A DNA stretch of 64,000 nucleotides from positions 1-64,000 of the forward strand of contig NCGC01000002.1 in NCBI GenBank assembly GCA_002281475.1, written 5' to 3'. Of the stretch, positions 18,428-28,575 are shown one piece after another. The notes beneath the pieces are model-generated. The model worked only from the letters and a program-made list of their open reading frames with translations. It was not told where the DNA came from and made no database searches. The stretch is from Methylophilales bacterium 28-44-11. Its GTDB lineage: Bacteria; Pseudomonadota; Gammaproteobacteria; Burkholderiales; Methylophilaceae. Numbering within the stretch: position 1 is the first letter of the stretch; each line of letters begins with the position of its first letter. Position numbers and translations under genes: made by a program.

Positions 18428-19450
18428 ATGCTTATTTACCTAATAAAACGCATTTTATGGATGATTCCAATGCTGATTGGTATCAGCCTCATCTCATTTT
18501 TTATTATGCATTTAGCGCCGGGGGATATTACCAATAATGAGGCATCGTTTAACCCTAAGGCTTCAGAAGAATCACGCCAAAAGTTACGCGAGCTCTATCA
18601 CCTAGACAAACCCGTCATCGTGCAATATGGCCTATGGCTAAAACGGATGGTGCAGCTGGATTTTGGCAACTCTTTTGCCAGTCATCAAAAACCAGTGTTT
18701 TGGCAGACCAAAGACAAAGATGGCAACGTCACCAAAGGCATGATTCAAGAGGCATTACCCATAACTTTGATGATTAATATCCTCGGTCTCATCATTACAT
18801 TAGCACTCGCCATTCCGCTTGGTGTGATTGCCGCAAGACATTACCAAAGTTGGAAAGACCGATCGATCACCTTATTTAATTTTGTTGGTTTTTCAATCCC
18901 TGGATTCTGGCTATCCTTGTTATTGATGTATTGGTTAGGGGTGATGAACAACTGGCTACCTATATCTGGGCTACATAGTTTAAATTACGACACACTCGAC
19001 ACTTGGGGAAAAATTAAAGACAGTTTAAGTCACTTAATCATGCCTGTGATTATTCCATCTGTCACAGGCTTAGCCGGCATCACCTTGTTTGTCAAAAATG
19101 GGATGCTAGATGTTCTCAACCAGGATTACATTACTACCGCACGTGCCAAAGGCCTCAACGAACATCAAGTCGTATACACCCATGCCTTAAGAAACGCGTT
19201 ATTACCGTTAATCACCATCATTGGTTTGTCGATCCCAGGATTGATTGGGGGGTCAGTGATTGCAGAAACGATTTTCGCAATACCTGGCATGGGTAAATTG
19301 TTTTACGACGCAGTGCTTATGCGAGACTTTCCGGTAGTAATGGGAATACTCACCATTGGTTCTGCACTCACTTTAATGGGCAATTTAATTGCGGATGTTT
19401 CTTACGCATGGGCCGACCCGCGTGTAAGACGCGGTGTGGTAAGAGGTTAA
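18428..19450 (+). CDS. Peptide ABC transporter permease, DppB/OppB type
   Basis: Inner-membrane permease of 340 residues. The N-terminal DppB signature LIKRILWMIPMLIG is followed by ISFFIMHLAPGD. Six predicted membrane segments are present, and the EAA loop is HALRNALLPLITIIGLSIPG near residue 255, where the ATPase docks. It starts two bases after the binding protein and ends one base before the second permease gene, so these are one transcript. No ATPase gene is found nearby. Confidence 0.93.
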   Translation: MLIYLIKRILWMIPMLIGISLISFFIMHLAPGDITNNEASFNPKASEESRQKLRELYHLDKPVIVQYGLWLKRMVQLDFGNSFASHQKPVFWQTKDKDGNVTKGMIQEALPITLMINILGLIITLALAIPLGVIAARHYQSWKDRSITLFNFVGFSIPGFWLSLLLMYWLGVMNNWLPISGLHSLNYDTLDTWGKIKDSLSHLIMPVIIPSVTGLAGITLFVKNGMLDVLNQDYITTARAKGLNEHQVVYTHALRNALLPLITIIGLSIPGLIGGSVIAETIFAIPGMGKLFYDAVLMRDFPVVMGILTIGSALTLMGNLIADVSYAWADPRVRRGVVRG

Positions 19451-19451
19451 T

Positions 19452-20291
19452 ATGCGCTTAGACATGATTAAAAAAGCACTATCCAACCCCTTGGCCTTAG
19501 CCGGCTTTATCATCATCCTCACAATATTCTTGCTTGCCATGCTCGCGCCTATTATTTCGCCATATGATCCAGATGAGATTAATGTAAAAGCAATCTTACT
19601 TGGGCCTTCATGGAGTCATTGGATGGGTACCGATGGTCTTGGGCGTGATGTGCTCAGTCGTATGCTGCACGGTGGCCGCATCTCGCTTCTAGTTGGTTTA
19701 GTTGCTGTGGGCATTTCCACGGCAATTGGTATCGTGCTAGGTGCTCTAGCAGGCTATTACAGAGGCTGGGTAGACACGTTGATTATGCGCATTGTAGATG
19801 TGATGTTGTCCATCCCCAGTTTCTTCTTAATATTGGCTGTAATTGCATTTTTAACGCCTTCTATCATCAACATTATGATTGTCATTGGCCTCACCTCTTG
19901 GATGGGCGTCACGCGTCTTGTTAGAGCGGAATTCCTTAGCCTCTCTGAGCGTGAATTCGTCCAAGCATCTCGTACATTAGGCGCAAAAGATGCACGCCTC
20001 ATTTTTACCCATCTGTTGCCAAATAGTTTAACCCCCATTATTGTGAGTGCGGTACTTGGTGTAGCCAGCGCAGTATTAATGGAGTCAGGGTTAAGTTTTC
20101 TTGGCCTTGGCGTACAAGCTCCACAATCGTCATGGGGCAATATCCTAACCGACGGCAAAGAATATATTCAATTTGCTTGGTGGCTATCGCTATACCCTGG
20201 TATGGCCATTTTAATCACTGTGTTGGGGTATAATCTACTCGGTGAAGGGTTACGTGATGCACTTGACCCAAGGAGCGGTGCAAACCGATAA
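19452..20291 (+). CDS. Peptide ABC transporter permease, DppC/OppC type
   Basis: Second permease of the pair, 279 residues, with the OppC N-terminal motif (NPLALAGFIIIL then LAPIISPYDP), HWMGTDGLGRDVLSRMLHG near residue 55, and an EAA loop HLLPNSLTPIIVSAVLG near 190. It ends the transcript, which is closed by a terminator. With MltD upstream, the transporter may import peptidoglycan-derived peptides; that is inference from position. DppD/DppF-type ATPases would have to come from elsewhere on the chromosome. Confidence 0.93.
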   Translation: MRLDMIKKALSNPLALAGFIIILTIFLLAMLAPIISPYDPDEINVKAILLGPSWSHWMGTDGLGRDVLSRMLHGGRISLLVGLVAVGISTAIGIVLGALAGYYRGWVDTLIMRIVDVMLSIPSFFLILAVIAFLTPSIINIMIVIGLTSWMGVTRLVRAEFLSLSEREFVQASRTLGAKDARLIFTHLLPNSLTPIIVSAVLGVASAVLMESGLSFLGLGVQAPQSSWGNILTDGKEYIQFAWWLSLYPGMAILITVLGYNLLGEGLRDALDPRSGANR

Positions 20292-20318
20292 CACTATCCA
20301 CATGTGATAGTGCTTTTT
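20291..20318 (+). terminator. Terminator after the peptide transporter genes
   Basis: CACTATC and GATAGTG arms enclose a 7-base loop and are followed by CTTTTT. It lies directly after the last permease stop and so separates the transporter operon from fabI. Confidence 0.8.
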
Positions 20319-20353
20319 GCACCGATCACAGGATAATTTAATTAGGATAGATT

Positions 20354-21139
20354 ATGGGCTTTCTCTCAGGAAAAAAAATTCTCATTGCTGGTTTACTCAG
20401 CAACCGTTCAATTGCATATGGTATTGCCTCTGCCATGAAACGCGAAGGCGCTGAGCTTGCTTTTACCTATCAAATGGAAAAACATGAAAAGCGCGTGGCT
20501 GACTTAGCTGCTGACTTTGGTTCAACCATTGTGCTTCCTTGTGATGTAGCAGAAGATGCGCAAATTGATGCATTGTTTCCCGCATTAGCCAAACATTGGG
20601 ATGGACTTGATGGTCTTGTGCATTCACTTGCATTTGTACCAAAAGTTGCACTGGATGGTGATTACTTAGACGCAGTCAATCGTGAGTACTTTAGAATCGC
20701 GCACGACATTAGCTCTTACAGCTTTTCTGCTTTAGCCAAAGCGGCTTACCCGATGATGGAAGGCCGTGGTGGCAGTTTACTGACGTTAAGCTATTTAGGT
20801 GCAGAACGCACTATGCCAAACTACAACGTGATGGGGGTTGCCAAAGCGAGCTTAGAAGCCAATGTGCGTTATCTAGCGCAAAGTTTGGGGCCACGTGGTA
20901 TACGTGTCAATGCAGTTTCAGCGGGCCCGATCAAAACACTGGCAGCGTCTGGTATTGCTGATTTTGACAAAATGATAGGTTTTAACGAACGCCACGCTGC
21001 TTTACGTCGTAACGTGACTATCGAAGAAGTTGGTAATGCAGCAGCATTCTTATGTAGTGATTTAGCCTCTGGCATTACTGGTGAAATCACCTATGTTGAT
21101 GGTGGAATGAACATTACTGCTGCAGGTCAAATCGACTAA
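20354..21139 (+). CDS. fabI: Enoyl-[acyl-carrier-protein] reductase (NADH)
   Basis: Last reductive step of type II fatty acid elongation. A 261-residue short-chain dehydrogenase: the FabI-type cofactor loop [13 protein letters not shown] (13-25), SLAFVPK near 95, and the catalytic pair spaced by six residues in YNVMGVAK (Tyr about 156, Lys about 163). It is preceded by an AGGATAG-type ribosome binding site and followed by a bidirectional terminator. It appears to be a single-gene unit. Confidence 0.96.
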   Translation: MGFLSGKKILIAGLLSNRSIAYGIASAMKREGAELAFTYQMEKHEKRVADLAADFGSTIVLPCDVAEDAQIDALFPALAKHWDGLDGLVHSLAFVPKVALDGDYLDAVNREYFRIAHDISSYSFSALAKAAYPMMEGRGGSLLTLSYLGAERTMPNYNVMGVAKASLEANVRYLAQSLGPRGIRVNAVSAGPIKTLAASGIADFDKMIGFNERHAALRRNVTIEEVGNAAAFLCSDLASGITGEITYVDGGMNITAAGQID

Positions 21140-21162
21140 ATCACTTATCCAAGCAACTCACA

Positions 21163-21195
21163 TAAAAAAAGCTGATGATTTCATCAGCTTTTTTT
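21163..21195. terminator. Bidirectional terminator between fabI and ppiD
   Basis: A perfect 9 bp stem (AGCTGATGA / TCATCAGCT) with a TT centre is flanked by seven A on one side and seven T on the other. It can end both converging genes. Confidence 0.92.
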
Positions 21196-21206
21196 AACAT
21201 CAACTC

Positions 21207-23093
21207 TTACTCAGATTTACTAAACAGCACACCAGTATTTACTTGAATATCCTCTTTGGCCTTGAGCGAGGCAGCATATCCACTCACATATTCTGCTGCC
21301 AGTGCCGATTCAAAATCAGTTTTAGCAGATTTCTTAGACTCCTCATCATCACCCAATTGATTTGTCACACTAATAAGCTTCACTATCACAAAAGATTTAT
21401 TTTCGTTAGCAAAACCAACATAAGCCGGTAATTTGTCTGCGGGTATTTTAAATACTTGATTCATCACAGCGTTAGACAAGCCTTGTGCGTTCTTACGATC
21501 CACAACCACTGGCGTTATCCAATCTAGCGTTTCTTTACCTTCTCCATCTTTGAGCTTGCCCAATACAGACTCGCCCTTCTCTGTCGCTAGTTTTAACGCT
21601 TGCTCCAATTTCAATACAGACTCAATACCAGACTTAACTTCATCAAAGGTGCGAGGTGCTTCAGGTTTATACTCAACTACACGGACTGCAACCAAATTGT
21701 TAGGTGATACTTCAACCGCCTCAGAGTTACGTTTTTCTTTAAGCACTTCATCCGAAAACGCCATGGTCATCAACTTATCACTTTTAAAGAACTTAGCGCC
21801 ATCGGCACGACTTAATAATCCAGTCGTTTGTAGTTGTAAGTTGAATTTCTTAGCAACGGGATCTAAGCTCGCTGATTGCTCATACACCAAATTGCTAAAA
21901 TCTTCGGATAATTCTGCATACTTAGCTTGTGCTTTTTGAAAAATCAATTCCGCTTTAATTTGTGGTTTCATCTGTTCAAATGAAGTTGATTGTCCAGTAA
22001 CTCCACTTAATTTAATGATGTGATAGCCATACTCTGATTCTACCAACTCACTGATTTGATTCACCTTCATACTAAATACAGCGTCTTCAAATGGTTTAAC
22101 CATTGCACCTCGTCCAAAGCTACCGAGATCGCCTCCTTTGGTGGCTGAGCCTGTATCTTGGGAGAATTTAATTGCTAGCTCTTCAAAGCTTTTAGGGTTC
22201 TTTTTTACCTGCTCTAAAATATCCAGAGCTTTAGCTTTTGCTGATGCTTTGTCTTGCCCTGAAAAACCAATCAAAATGTGACTCGCTTGACGTTGCTCAT
22301 CTCCTTGCAGTTTTGCAGCATTGGCATCATAGAATTCTTTGACCTCATCATCTATGACGCTCACTTGCCCCATTAAACTGGCTGCTGACAATAGGGCAAA
22401 CTCCAATTTCACCTGTTCAGGGACTTTAAATTTATCTTTATGCTTTTCGTAATACGCTTTAACTTGTTCTGGTGAGATTTTAATCTGTGAAATAAAATCA
22501 ACCGCCTTCACATCAACGGTAGTGACTTCGCGTTGCTGAAATGCAAATTGTAAGGCTTTGTCGGCGATGGCATTAGGTGCAAATGCAAGAAGTGCAACAC
22601 CATCCCTTGCTTGCTGCGTCAGCATATCATTGCGGATACTACTTTCAAATTTAGCAGCTGTTAACTTGTTTTGCTGTAATGTCTTTTGATATAAATCTTC
22701 AGAAAACTTACCCGCTTCTTGAAATTCTGGCATAGTTAATATGTGTTGATTGAGTTGCTCATCACTGATTTTAAAATGCACACGTTGCACTTCTTTATTG
22801 ACGAGTCTACGCGTGATTAATCCATCCAATACAGATTGTTTTAATTCTGGACTCTCTAATAACGCAGTATCTACTTTTTGACCTTCTGATTGTAATCGGT
22901 TGCGTACATTTTCAATGGCATTACTAAATTCTTGAACAGAAATTTTATCCCCATCTACCGTAGCTATGGCAACATTACCTCCAGCTTGATTCAAATAGGA
23001 ATCTATGCCAAATAATGCGAAGGGGATAGTAATGAGCGCTAATATTACTTTTGCCAACCAACCTTGGGTATGCTTTCTGATTGCGTCTAACAT
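21207..23093 (-). CDS. ppiD: Periplasmic peptidyl-prolyl isomerase/chaperone PpiD
   Basis: SecYEG-associated periplasmic folding factor of 628 residues. It has an N-terminal membrane anchor (about 14-34: VILALITIPFALFGID), SurA-like N-domain (about 40-200), and one parvulin domain (about 265-360) with RQASHILIGF and GGDLGSFGRGAMVKPFEDA. A C-terminal domain of unknown fold completes it. It closes the tig-clpPX-lon-hup block, a gene order shared with E. coli, and is separated from hup by two tRNA genes. Confidence 0.95.
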   Translation of the reverse strand: MLDAIRKHTQGWLAKVILALITIPFALFGIDSYLNQAGGNVAIATVDGDKISVQEFSNAIENVRNRLQSEGQKVDTALLESPELKQSVLDGLITRRLVNKEVQRVHFKISDEQLNQHILTMPEFQEAGKFSEDLYQKTLQQNKLTAAKFESSIRNDMLTQQARDGVALLAFAPNAIADKALQFAFQQREVTTVDVKAVDFISQIKISPEQVKAYYEKHKDKFKVPEQVKLEFALLSAASLMGQVSVIDDEVKEFYDANAAKLQGDEQRQASHILIGFSGQDKASAKAKALDILEQVKKNPKSFEELAIKFSQDTGSATKGGDLGSFGRGAMVKPFEDAVFSMKVNQISELVESEYGYHIIKLSGVTGQSTSFEQMKPQIKAELIFQKAQAKYAELSEDFSNLVYEQSASLDPVAKKFNLQLQTTGLLSRADGAKFFKSDKLMTMAFSDEVLKEKRNSEAVEVSPNNLVAVRVVEYKPEAPRTFDEVKSGIESVLKLEQALKLATEKGESVLGKLKDGEGKETLDWITPVVVDRKNAQGLSNAVMNQVFKIPADKLPAYVGFANENKSFVIVKLISVTNQLGDDEESKKSAKTDFESALAAEYVSGYAASLKAKEDIQVNTGVLFSKSE

Positions 23094-23264
23094 AAAACTA
23101 CGTCTCTCAATTCCACAAAATAGTTAAATAATTCAATATATAAAGCGAGGATGCTTGCCTTACCGCCCAACAATATAGCACAAGCTAAGATTGATTTCAG
23201 CTCATAAATCGACCTACATTGATGTGACTATGAATATTTTAATTTGTTGAGTATTTTAGAAAAT

Positions 23265-23295
23265 AAAAAAGCGAATCATCAAGATTCGCTTTTTT
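23265..23295 (-). terminator. Terminator after the tRNA-Val/tRNA-Asp pair
   Basis: A stem of GCGAATC and GATTCGC with a five-base loop is flanked by A6 and T6 tracts, seven bases downstream of the tRNA-Asp 3' end on the - strand. The symmetry makes it usable in both directions. Confidence 0.88.
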
Positions 23296-23301
23296 ATTAA
23301 T

Positions 23302-23378
23302 TGGCGGAGTGGACGGGGCTCGAACCCGCGACCCCCGGCGTGACAGGCCGGTATTCTAACCAACTGAACTACCACTCC
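23302..23378 (-). tRNA. tRNA-Asp (anticodon GTC)
   Basis: 77 nt including an encoded CCA. The acceptor arms GGAGTGG and CCACTCC pair perfectly, the T-loop is GTTCGAG and the anticodon loop CTGTCAC carries GTC. Confidence 0.97.
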
Positions 23379-23470
23379 AGTTGCTTATTTTATGTCAATA
23401 TCTCTAAAAACAAAGAGTGCTAAATAATCTAGCACTCTCAATTATTTTAGGCGATATGTCTGTTTGGTTT

Positions 23471-23546
23471 TGGTGGGTGCTAACGGGGTCGAACCGCTGA
23501 CATTCGCCTTGTAAGGGCGACGCTCTACCAACTGAGCTAAGCACCC
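23471..23546 (-). tRNA. tRNA-Val (anticodon TAC)
   Basis: 76 nt with encoded CCA. The acceptor GGGTGCT pairs with AGCACCC, the D-arm reads AGCTCAGTTGGTAGAGC and the anticodon loop CTTACAA carries TAC. It lies 92 bases upstream of tRNA-Asp in the same direction. Confidence 0.97.
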
Positions 23547-23619
23547 TGCATAACTTTACAAACTAAACTCTATAAACTTTGCAGTACTTATCTGATTAAT
23601 TGCTTAATCAGTAAAAACG

Positions 23620-23892
23620 CTAGTTTACAGCATCTTTGAGCGCTTTACCAGCCCTAAATTTAGGAGAATTTGCAGCGCTGATATTAATTGTTGCACCTGT
23701 ACGGGGATTGCGACCAGAACGCGCAGCACGCTTCCCAACATAAAATGAGCCAAAGCCGATTAAAGTGACCAAATCGCCTTTTTTAAGTGCTTTTGTAATT
23801 GCTTCAGTTGTTGCATCTAGAGAGCGGCCAGCGGCAGCTTTTGAGATTCCTGCTGCTTTAGCAATTTGATCAATCAATTCTGATTTATTCAC
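23620..23892 (-). CDS. hupB: DNA-binding protein HU-beta
   Basis: Small histone-like nucleoid protein of 90 residues, acting as a dimer. N-terminal helices [19 protein letters not shown] are followed by [13 protein letters not shown] and the DNA-intercalating arm with RNPRTG (about 60-65). It is downstream of lon and upstream of the two tRNA genes, as in many proteobacteria. Confidence 0.96.
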   Translation of the reverse strand: MNKSELIDQIAKAAGISKAAAGRSLDATTEAITKALKKGDLVTLIGFGSFYVGKRAARSGRNPRTGATINISAANSPKFRAGKALKDAVN

Positions 23893-24011
23893 GTGTATCC
23901 CCTCGAAGGTTATTTTAAAAAGTGTTACAGGGCTTCCTGTAATAGCTTTATATCAAGTGATAAAAGCCCATGTCAAGAACTTAACGAGTAAATTGGAGAT
24001 TTTTACCTATT

Positions 24012-26450
24012 TTAATGAGTAGTCAGCTGATTTGCGTCGTCTGATCCTTCATTTGCTACACTTGTTATTGGTTCCGCATTGCTCTGCAAAGGCTTTGGCG
24101 CCGTCTCTAAAGCCAAATCCAACACCTGATCAATCCATTTTACAGGGTGAATAGACAAGTTCGCTTTGATATTATCAGGAATCTCTGCCAAATCCTTTTC
24201 GTTTGCTTCTGGGATCAATACCGTTTTAATACCGCCGCGGTGTGCAGCCAACAACTTTTCTTTTAATCCACCAATAGGCAGGACTTCACCACGCAATGTA
24301 ATTTCGCCAGTCATTGCGACATCAGAACGTGCTGGAATGCCAGTCAGCACTGATACCAAAGCTGTTGTAATGGCAATACCAGCGCTTGGACCATCTTTAG
24401 GTGTAGCCCCCTCAGGTAAGTGAATATGAATGTCCTTTTTCTCGTAAAAATCTTCATGAATGCCTAAACCACTGGCACGACTTCTTACAACACTCATGGC
24501 TGCTTGCACAGATTCCTGCATGACATCACCTAATTTACCAGTAGTAATGGTTTTACCTTTGCCAGGTAGCACAACAGCTTCAATGGTTAACAACTCACCA
24601 CCTACCGATGTCCATGCAAGTCCTGTCACCTGCCCCACTTGGTTCTCTTTAGATGCCACGCCAAAATCGTATCTTCGCACTCCTAAATATTGATCTAAAT
24701 TTTTAGTGGTGACATTTATTTTTTTAGCTACCGTTTTAGATTTTTCCTTTTGCAATAAAAGCTCTTTAACAACTTTTCTGCATATCTTCGCAGCTTCTTG
24801 CTCTAGACGTCTTACCCCTGCTTCCCTCGTGTAATAACGCACAATATCGCGTATTACTGTTTCCGATACACTGATTTCAGTGGATTTTAAGCCATGTGCT
24901 TTGAGCTGTTTTGGAAACAGGTAGCGTTGCGCAATATTAATTTTTTCATCTTCGGTATAGCCCGCCAGGCGAATAATTTCCATGCGGTCCAATAAAGGCG
25001 CTGGAATGTTCATGCTATTTGCCGTGGCTACAAACATGACATCTGATAAATCGTATTCCACTTCAACATAGTGGTCTGCAAAGGTATGGTTTTGTTCTGG
25101 ATCCAACACTTCAAGCAATGCAGACGAGGGGTCGCCACGCATATCTTGCCCCATCTTATCAACTTCATCGAGTAAAAATAGCGGGTTTTTAACCCCTACT
25201 TTGGTCATGCTTTGTAGCACTTTTCCAGGCATAGAGCCAATATAGGTGCGACGATGACCGCGAATCTCAGCTTCATCACGCACGCCACCTAATGCCATTC
25301 GTATGAATTTACGATTGACAGCTTTTGCAATACTTTGACCAAGCGATGTTTTTCCAACGCCAGGCGGGCCTACCAGGCATAAAATAGGAGCTTTGAGTTT
25401 TCCAACGCGTTGTTGCACCGCAAGATATTCAACTATACGTTCTTTCACTTTATCTAAGCCATAATGATCCGCATCTAAAATCGCTTCCGCTGCTTTAAGA
25501 TTCTTACTGATCTTGGTTTTTTTCTTCCATGGCAGATTGACTAAGGTATCAATGTAATTACGTACCACAGAAGCTTCTGCGGACATCGGTGACATTAATT
25601 TTAATTTTTTCAACTCAGCACTGACTTTAGCTAAGGCTTCTTTTGGCATCGCGGAATCTTTGATGCGTTGTTCAAGCTCTTCCATATCAGCATTTTCATC
25701 ATGCTCGCCGAGCTCTTTTTGAATAGCTTTGACTTGTTCGTTCAAATAGTATTCGCGTTGGCTTTTCTCCATTTGGCGTTTCACACGTCCACGAATACGT
25801 TTCTCCACTTGAAGAATGTCAATTTCCGACTCCATCAGATACAGCAAATGTTCTAAACGCTCAATCACACTCAACATTTCAAGTGTTTTTTGCTTTTCTT
25901 CAAGCTTCAGTGTCAGATGAGCTGAAATAGTGTCAGCCAAACGGCCAGGATCATTAATGGTTGCTAATGAGGTGAGAATTTCAGGGGGGATTTTTTTGTT
26001 CAATTTGACATATTGATCAAATTGCGTGAATACAGTGCGCATCAACGCTTCAGCTTCGCTGTCTTTATCATCGGTTTGTTCTACCTTATCAGCATAGGCC
26101 ATGAAACACTCTTCAGTTTCAACAAAACCAGATACACGCACTCTGTGCAGACCCTCTACCAACACTTTGACAGTGCCATCAGGCAATTTAAGCATTTGCA
26201 ACACGGTCGCCATGGTGCCAATCTCATATAAATCTTCGGCATCTGGGTCATCTTTGTTGGCGGACTTTTGTGCGACCAACAGAATTTGTTTATTGGTGTC
26301 TGAGGCTATTTCTAATGCTTTGACAGATTTTGCGCGACCAACAAATAAAGGAATCACAAGATGGGGATAGACGACAACGTCGCGCAACGGTAGAAGCGGT
26401 ATCAGCTCACGTTGGTCTTCGGATTGTTCAAGCAAAGTTTGTTCGGTCAT
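24012..26450 (-). CDS. lon: ATP-dependent protease La (Lon)
   Basis: Hexameric AAA+ serine protease for misfolded and regulatory proteins, 812 residues from the ATG at 26450 (MTEQTLLEQ). A longer frame adds 15 residues of unlikely Cys-rich sequence and is rejected; the chosen ATG has GAAAG about seven bases upstream. N-domain about 10-205, Walker [12 protein letters not shown] about 360, Walker [10 protein letters not shown] about 420, and the Ser-Lys catalytic site in [11 protein letters not shown] near 685. A sigma-32-type promoter lies just upstream. Confidence 0.97.
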   Translation of the reverse strand: MTEQTLLEQSEDQRELIPLLPLRDVVVYPHLVIPLFVGRAKSVKALEIASDTNKQILLVAQKSANKDDPDAEDLYEIGTMATVLQMLKLPDGTVKVLVEGLHRVRVSGFVETEECFMAYADKVEQTDDKDSEAEALMRTVFTQFDQYVKLNKKIPPEILTSLATINDPGRLADTISAHLTLKLEEKQKTLEMLSVIERLEHLLYLMESEIDILQVEKRIRGRVKRQMEKSQREYYLNEQVKAIQKELGEHDENADMEELEQRIKDSAMPKEALAKVSAELKKLKLMSPMSAEASVVRNYIDTLVNLPWKKKTKISKNLKAAEAILDADHYGLDKVKERIVEYLAVQQRVGKLKAPILCLVGPPGVGKTSLGQSIAKAVNRKFIRMALGGVRDEAEIRGHRRTYIGSMPGKVLQSMTKVGVKNPLFLLDEVDKMGQDMRGDPSSALLEVLDPEQNHTFADHYVEVEYDLSDVMFVATANSMNIPAPLLDRMEIIRLAGYTEDEKINIAQRYLFPKQLKAHGLKSTEISVSETVIRDIVRYYTREAGVRRLEQEAAKICRKVVKELLLQKEKSKTVAKKINVTTKNLDQYLGVRRYDFGVASKENQVGQVTGLAWTSVGGELLTIEAVVLPGKGKTITTGKLGDVMQESVQAAMSVVRSRASGLGIHEDFYEKKDIHIHLPEGATPKDGPSAGIAITTALVSVLTGIPARSDVAMTGEITLRGEVLPIGGLKEKLLAAHRGGIKTVLIPEANEKDLAEIPDNIKANLSIHPVKWIDQVLDLALETAPKPLQSNAEPITSVANEGSDDANQLTTH

Positions 26451-26504
26451 AAATTCTTTCAAGTGAAAACAGAGGGCGCAACGTTTGCAATCCACCTCTG
26501 TGTT

Positions 26505-26534
26505 TAAATGGGGAACATTCTTTGTTAGTTCAAG
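26505..26534 (-). promoter_or_regulatory. Sigma-32 (heat-shock) type promoter of lon
   Basis: On the - strand the -35 is CTTGAAC (26528-26534) and the -10 is CCCCATTTA (26505-26513), separated by 14 bases. The consensus is CTTGAAA and CCCCATNTA with 13-17 bases between. The predicted transcript start is about 26498, some 48 bases before the lon ATG. The match is by inspection only. Confidence 0.8.
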
Positions 26535-26598
26535 TAGTACGACTTAAATATATACTAGTTACTGGGTATATCAACAGATAATTTAAAGAATGACTGAA

Positions 26599-27882
26599 TT
26601 AACCTGCATTTTCAACGCGTTTTTGAGGCTCTGCAAAAATCAAAATGGGTGCCGACTCTTCTTTGATGACACCCTCATCAATCACTACTTTACTGAGGTT
26701 CTCAATCGAAGGCAATTCATACATGATATCAAGCAAAGAATGTTCGAGGATTGAACGCAAGCCCCTTGCACCAGTTTTACGATCTAGCGCCTTTTTAGCA
26801 ATCACATGTAAAGCAGCTTCTTCGAACTCAAGCTCTACACCTTCCATTTTAAACAACTTCATATATTGTTTGGTCAATGCATTTTTTGGCTCAACCAAAA
26901 TAGTCATTAATGCTTTTTCATCTAGAGATTCTAATGTTGCAACCACTGGAAGACGGCCAATAAACTCAGGAATTAATCCGAATTTAATTAAATCTTCTGG
27001 CTCAACATCTCTCAACACTTCACCGACTTGACGCACATCATCTTTACTTTTGACTTCAGCACCAAAGCCGATACCGCCTTTTTCTGATCGGTGACGAATC
27101 ACCTTTTCTAGACCATCAAACGCGCCACCACAAATAAATAAAATATTAGTGGTATCAAGTTGTACAAACTCCTGATTAGGATGCTTACGACCACCTTGCG
27201 GGGGCACTGAAGCAACTGTACCTTCAATCAGTTTTAACAACGCTTGCTGTACACCTTCGCCTGAAACATCGCGAGTAATCGAAGGGTTATCTGATTTACG
27301 TGAAATCTTATCCACTTCATCAATGTAAACGATGCCGCGTTGCGCTTTTTCAACGTCATAATCACACTTTTGCAAAAGCTTTTGCATGATGTTTTCTACG
27401 TCTTCACCCACATAGCCTGCTTCGGTCAGCGTAGTCGCATCTGCCATCACAAATGGGACATCTAATAACCGTGCAAGTGTTTGTGCTAATAACGTTTTAC
27501 CAGAGCCAGTTGGGCCAATCAGTAAGATATTACTTTTTTGAATTTCGACATCGTCTTTTGCCGTATTTTCAGAAATATGGTTATGACCAAGACGTTTGTA
27601 GTGGTTATACACAGCGACAGAGAGGTTTTTCTTAGCTTGCACTTGGCCAATCACGTATTGGTCTAAAATGGCACAAATTTCTTGCGGTGTAGGTAAAGAC
27701 TTGTCGGTGACTTTAATGTCATTCAGGTTTTGAATTTCTTCCCGAATAATATCGTTGCAGAGATCAACACATTCATCACAAATAAATACTGACGGACCCG
27801 CGATCAGTTTTTTTACTTCATGCTGACTTTTGCCACAGAATGAGCAATATAATAATTTTTCGCCTTCAGCTTTGGTTGCCAT
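26599..27882 (-). CDS. clpX: ATP-dependent Clp protease ATP-binding subunit ClpX
   Basis: AAA+ unfoldase that feeds ClpP, 427 residues. The N-terminal zinc-binding domain has its Cys pairs in CSFCGKS and CDECVDLC. Walker A is [14 protein letters not shown] (about 120), the pore loop GYVGED (about 155), and Walker [12 protein letters not shown] (about 185). It lies 39 bases downstream of clpP and about 150 bases upstream of lon. Confidence 0.97.
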   Translation of the reverse strand: MATKAEGEKLLYCSFCGKSQHEVKKLIAGPSVFICDECVDLCNDIIREEIQNLNDIKVTDKSLPTPQEICAILDQYVIGQVQAKKNLSVAVYNHYKRLGHNHISENTAKDDVEIQKSNILLIGPTGSGKTLLAQTLARLLDVPFVMADATTLTEAGYVGEDVENIMQKLLQKCDYDVEKAQRGIVYIDEVDKISRKSDNPSITRDVSGEGVQQALLKLIEGTVASVPPQGGRKHPNQEFVQLDTTNILFICGGAFDGLEKVIRHRSEKGGIGFGAEVKSKDDVRQVGEVLRDVEPEDLIKFGLIPEFIGRLPVVATLESLDEKALMTILVEPKNALTKQYMKLFKMEGVELEFEEAALHVIAKKALDRKTGARGLRSILEHSLLDIMYELPSIENLSKVVIDEGVIKEESAPILIFAEPQKRVENAG

Positions 27883-27921
27883 TCGGGTTTCCTAATCTCA
27901 ACTACTTAAAATGTAAAATGA

Positions 27922-28575
27922 TTACGCAGCGTCAGTACGTGCTGAAATCATCTTGTCGACCAATCCATATTTCACAGCATCATCTGCACTCATGAAATTA
28001 TCACGATCGGTATCATTGGCAATGGCATCAACCGTTTTACCCGTATGATGCGCCATAATTTTATTAAGCTTATCTTTTAAATACAAAATCTCTTTAGCAT
28101 GAATCTCGATATCTGAAGCTTGACCTTGGAAGCCACCCAATGGCTGGTGAATCATGACACGTGAATTAGGCAAACAGAAACGCTTGCCTTTGGCACCCGC
28201 GGTAAGTAACAGTGCACCCATACTGGCAGCTTGCCCGATGCATAAAGTGCTGACATCTGGCTTAATAAATTGCATGGTGTCATAAATCGCCATGCCAGCT
28301 GTGACAGAACCACCTGGTGAGTTGATATACAAAGAAATATCCTTATCTGGATTTTCAGCCTCCAAGAACAATAATTGCGCGACAATTAAATTAGCAGTCA
28401 TGTCATTGACAGGGCCCACCATAAATATCACACGTTCTTTGAGCAATCTTGAATAGATATCATATGAGCGTTCACCACGTCCACTTTGCTCAATGACCAT
28501 AGGGATGTATCCCAAGCCTTGTGGTTCATAGATTTCTCTTGTGTTAGTCATAAAACCGCTCATACCTTTCGCCAT
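27922..28575 (-). CDS. clpP: ATP-dependent Clp protease proteolytic subunit
   Basis: Barrel-forming serine protease subunit, 217 residues including a short N-terminal propeptide-like stretch. The catalytic triad is seen in [11 protein letters not shown] (Ser, about 110), VMIHQPLGG (His, about 135) and [10 protein letters not shown] (Asp, about 185). Its ATG overlaps the tig stop in a TAATG junction. Later in-frame ATGs at residues 5 and 9 are alternative starts. Confidence 0.96.
   Translation of the reverse strand: MAKGMSGFMTNTREIYEPQGLGYIPMVIEQSGRGERSYDIYSRLLKERVIFMVGPVNDMTANLIVAQLLFLEAENPDKDISLYINSPGGSVTAGMAIYDTMQFIKPDVSTLCIGQAASMGALLLTAGAKGKRFCLPNSRVMIHQPLGGFQGQASDIEIHAKEILYLKDKLNKIMAHHTGKTVDAIANDTDRDNFMSADDAVKYGLVDKMISARTDAA

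Noticed and set aside
26451..26495. 15-residue Cys-rich extension of Lon
   Set aside because: The ATG at 26450 has a ribosome site and matches Lon proteins; the extension covers the region between promoter and start.
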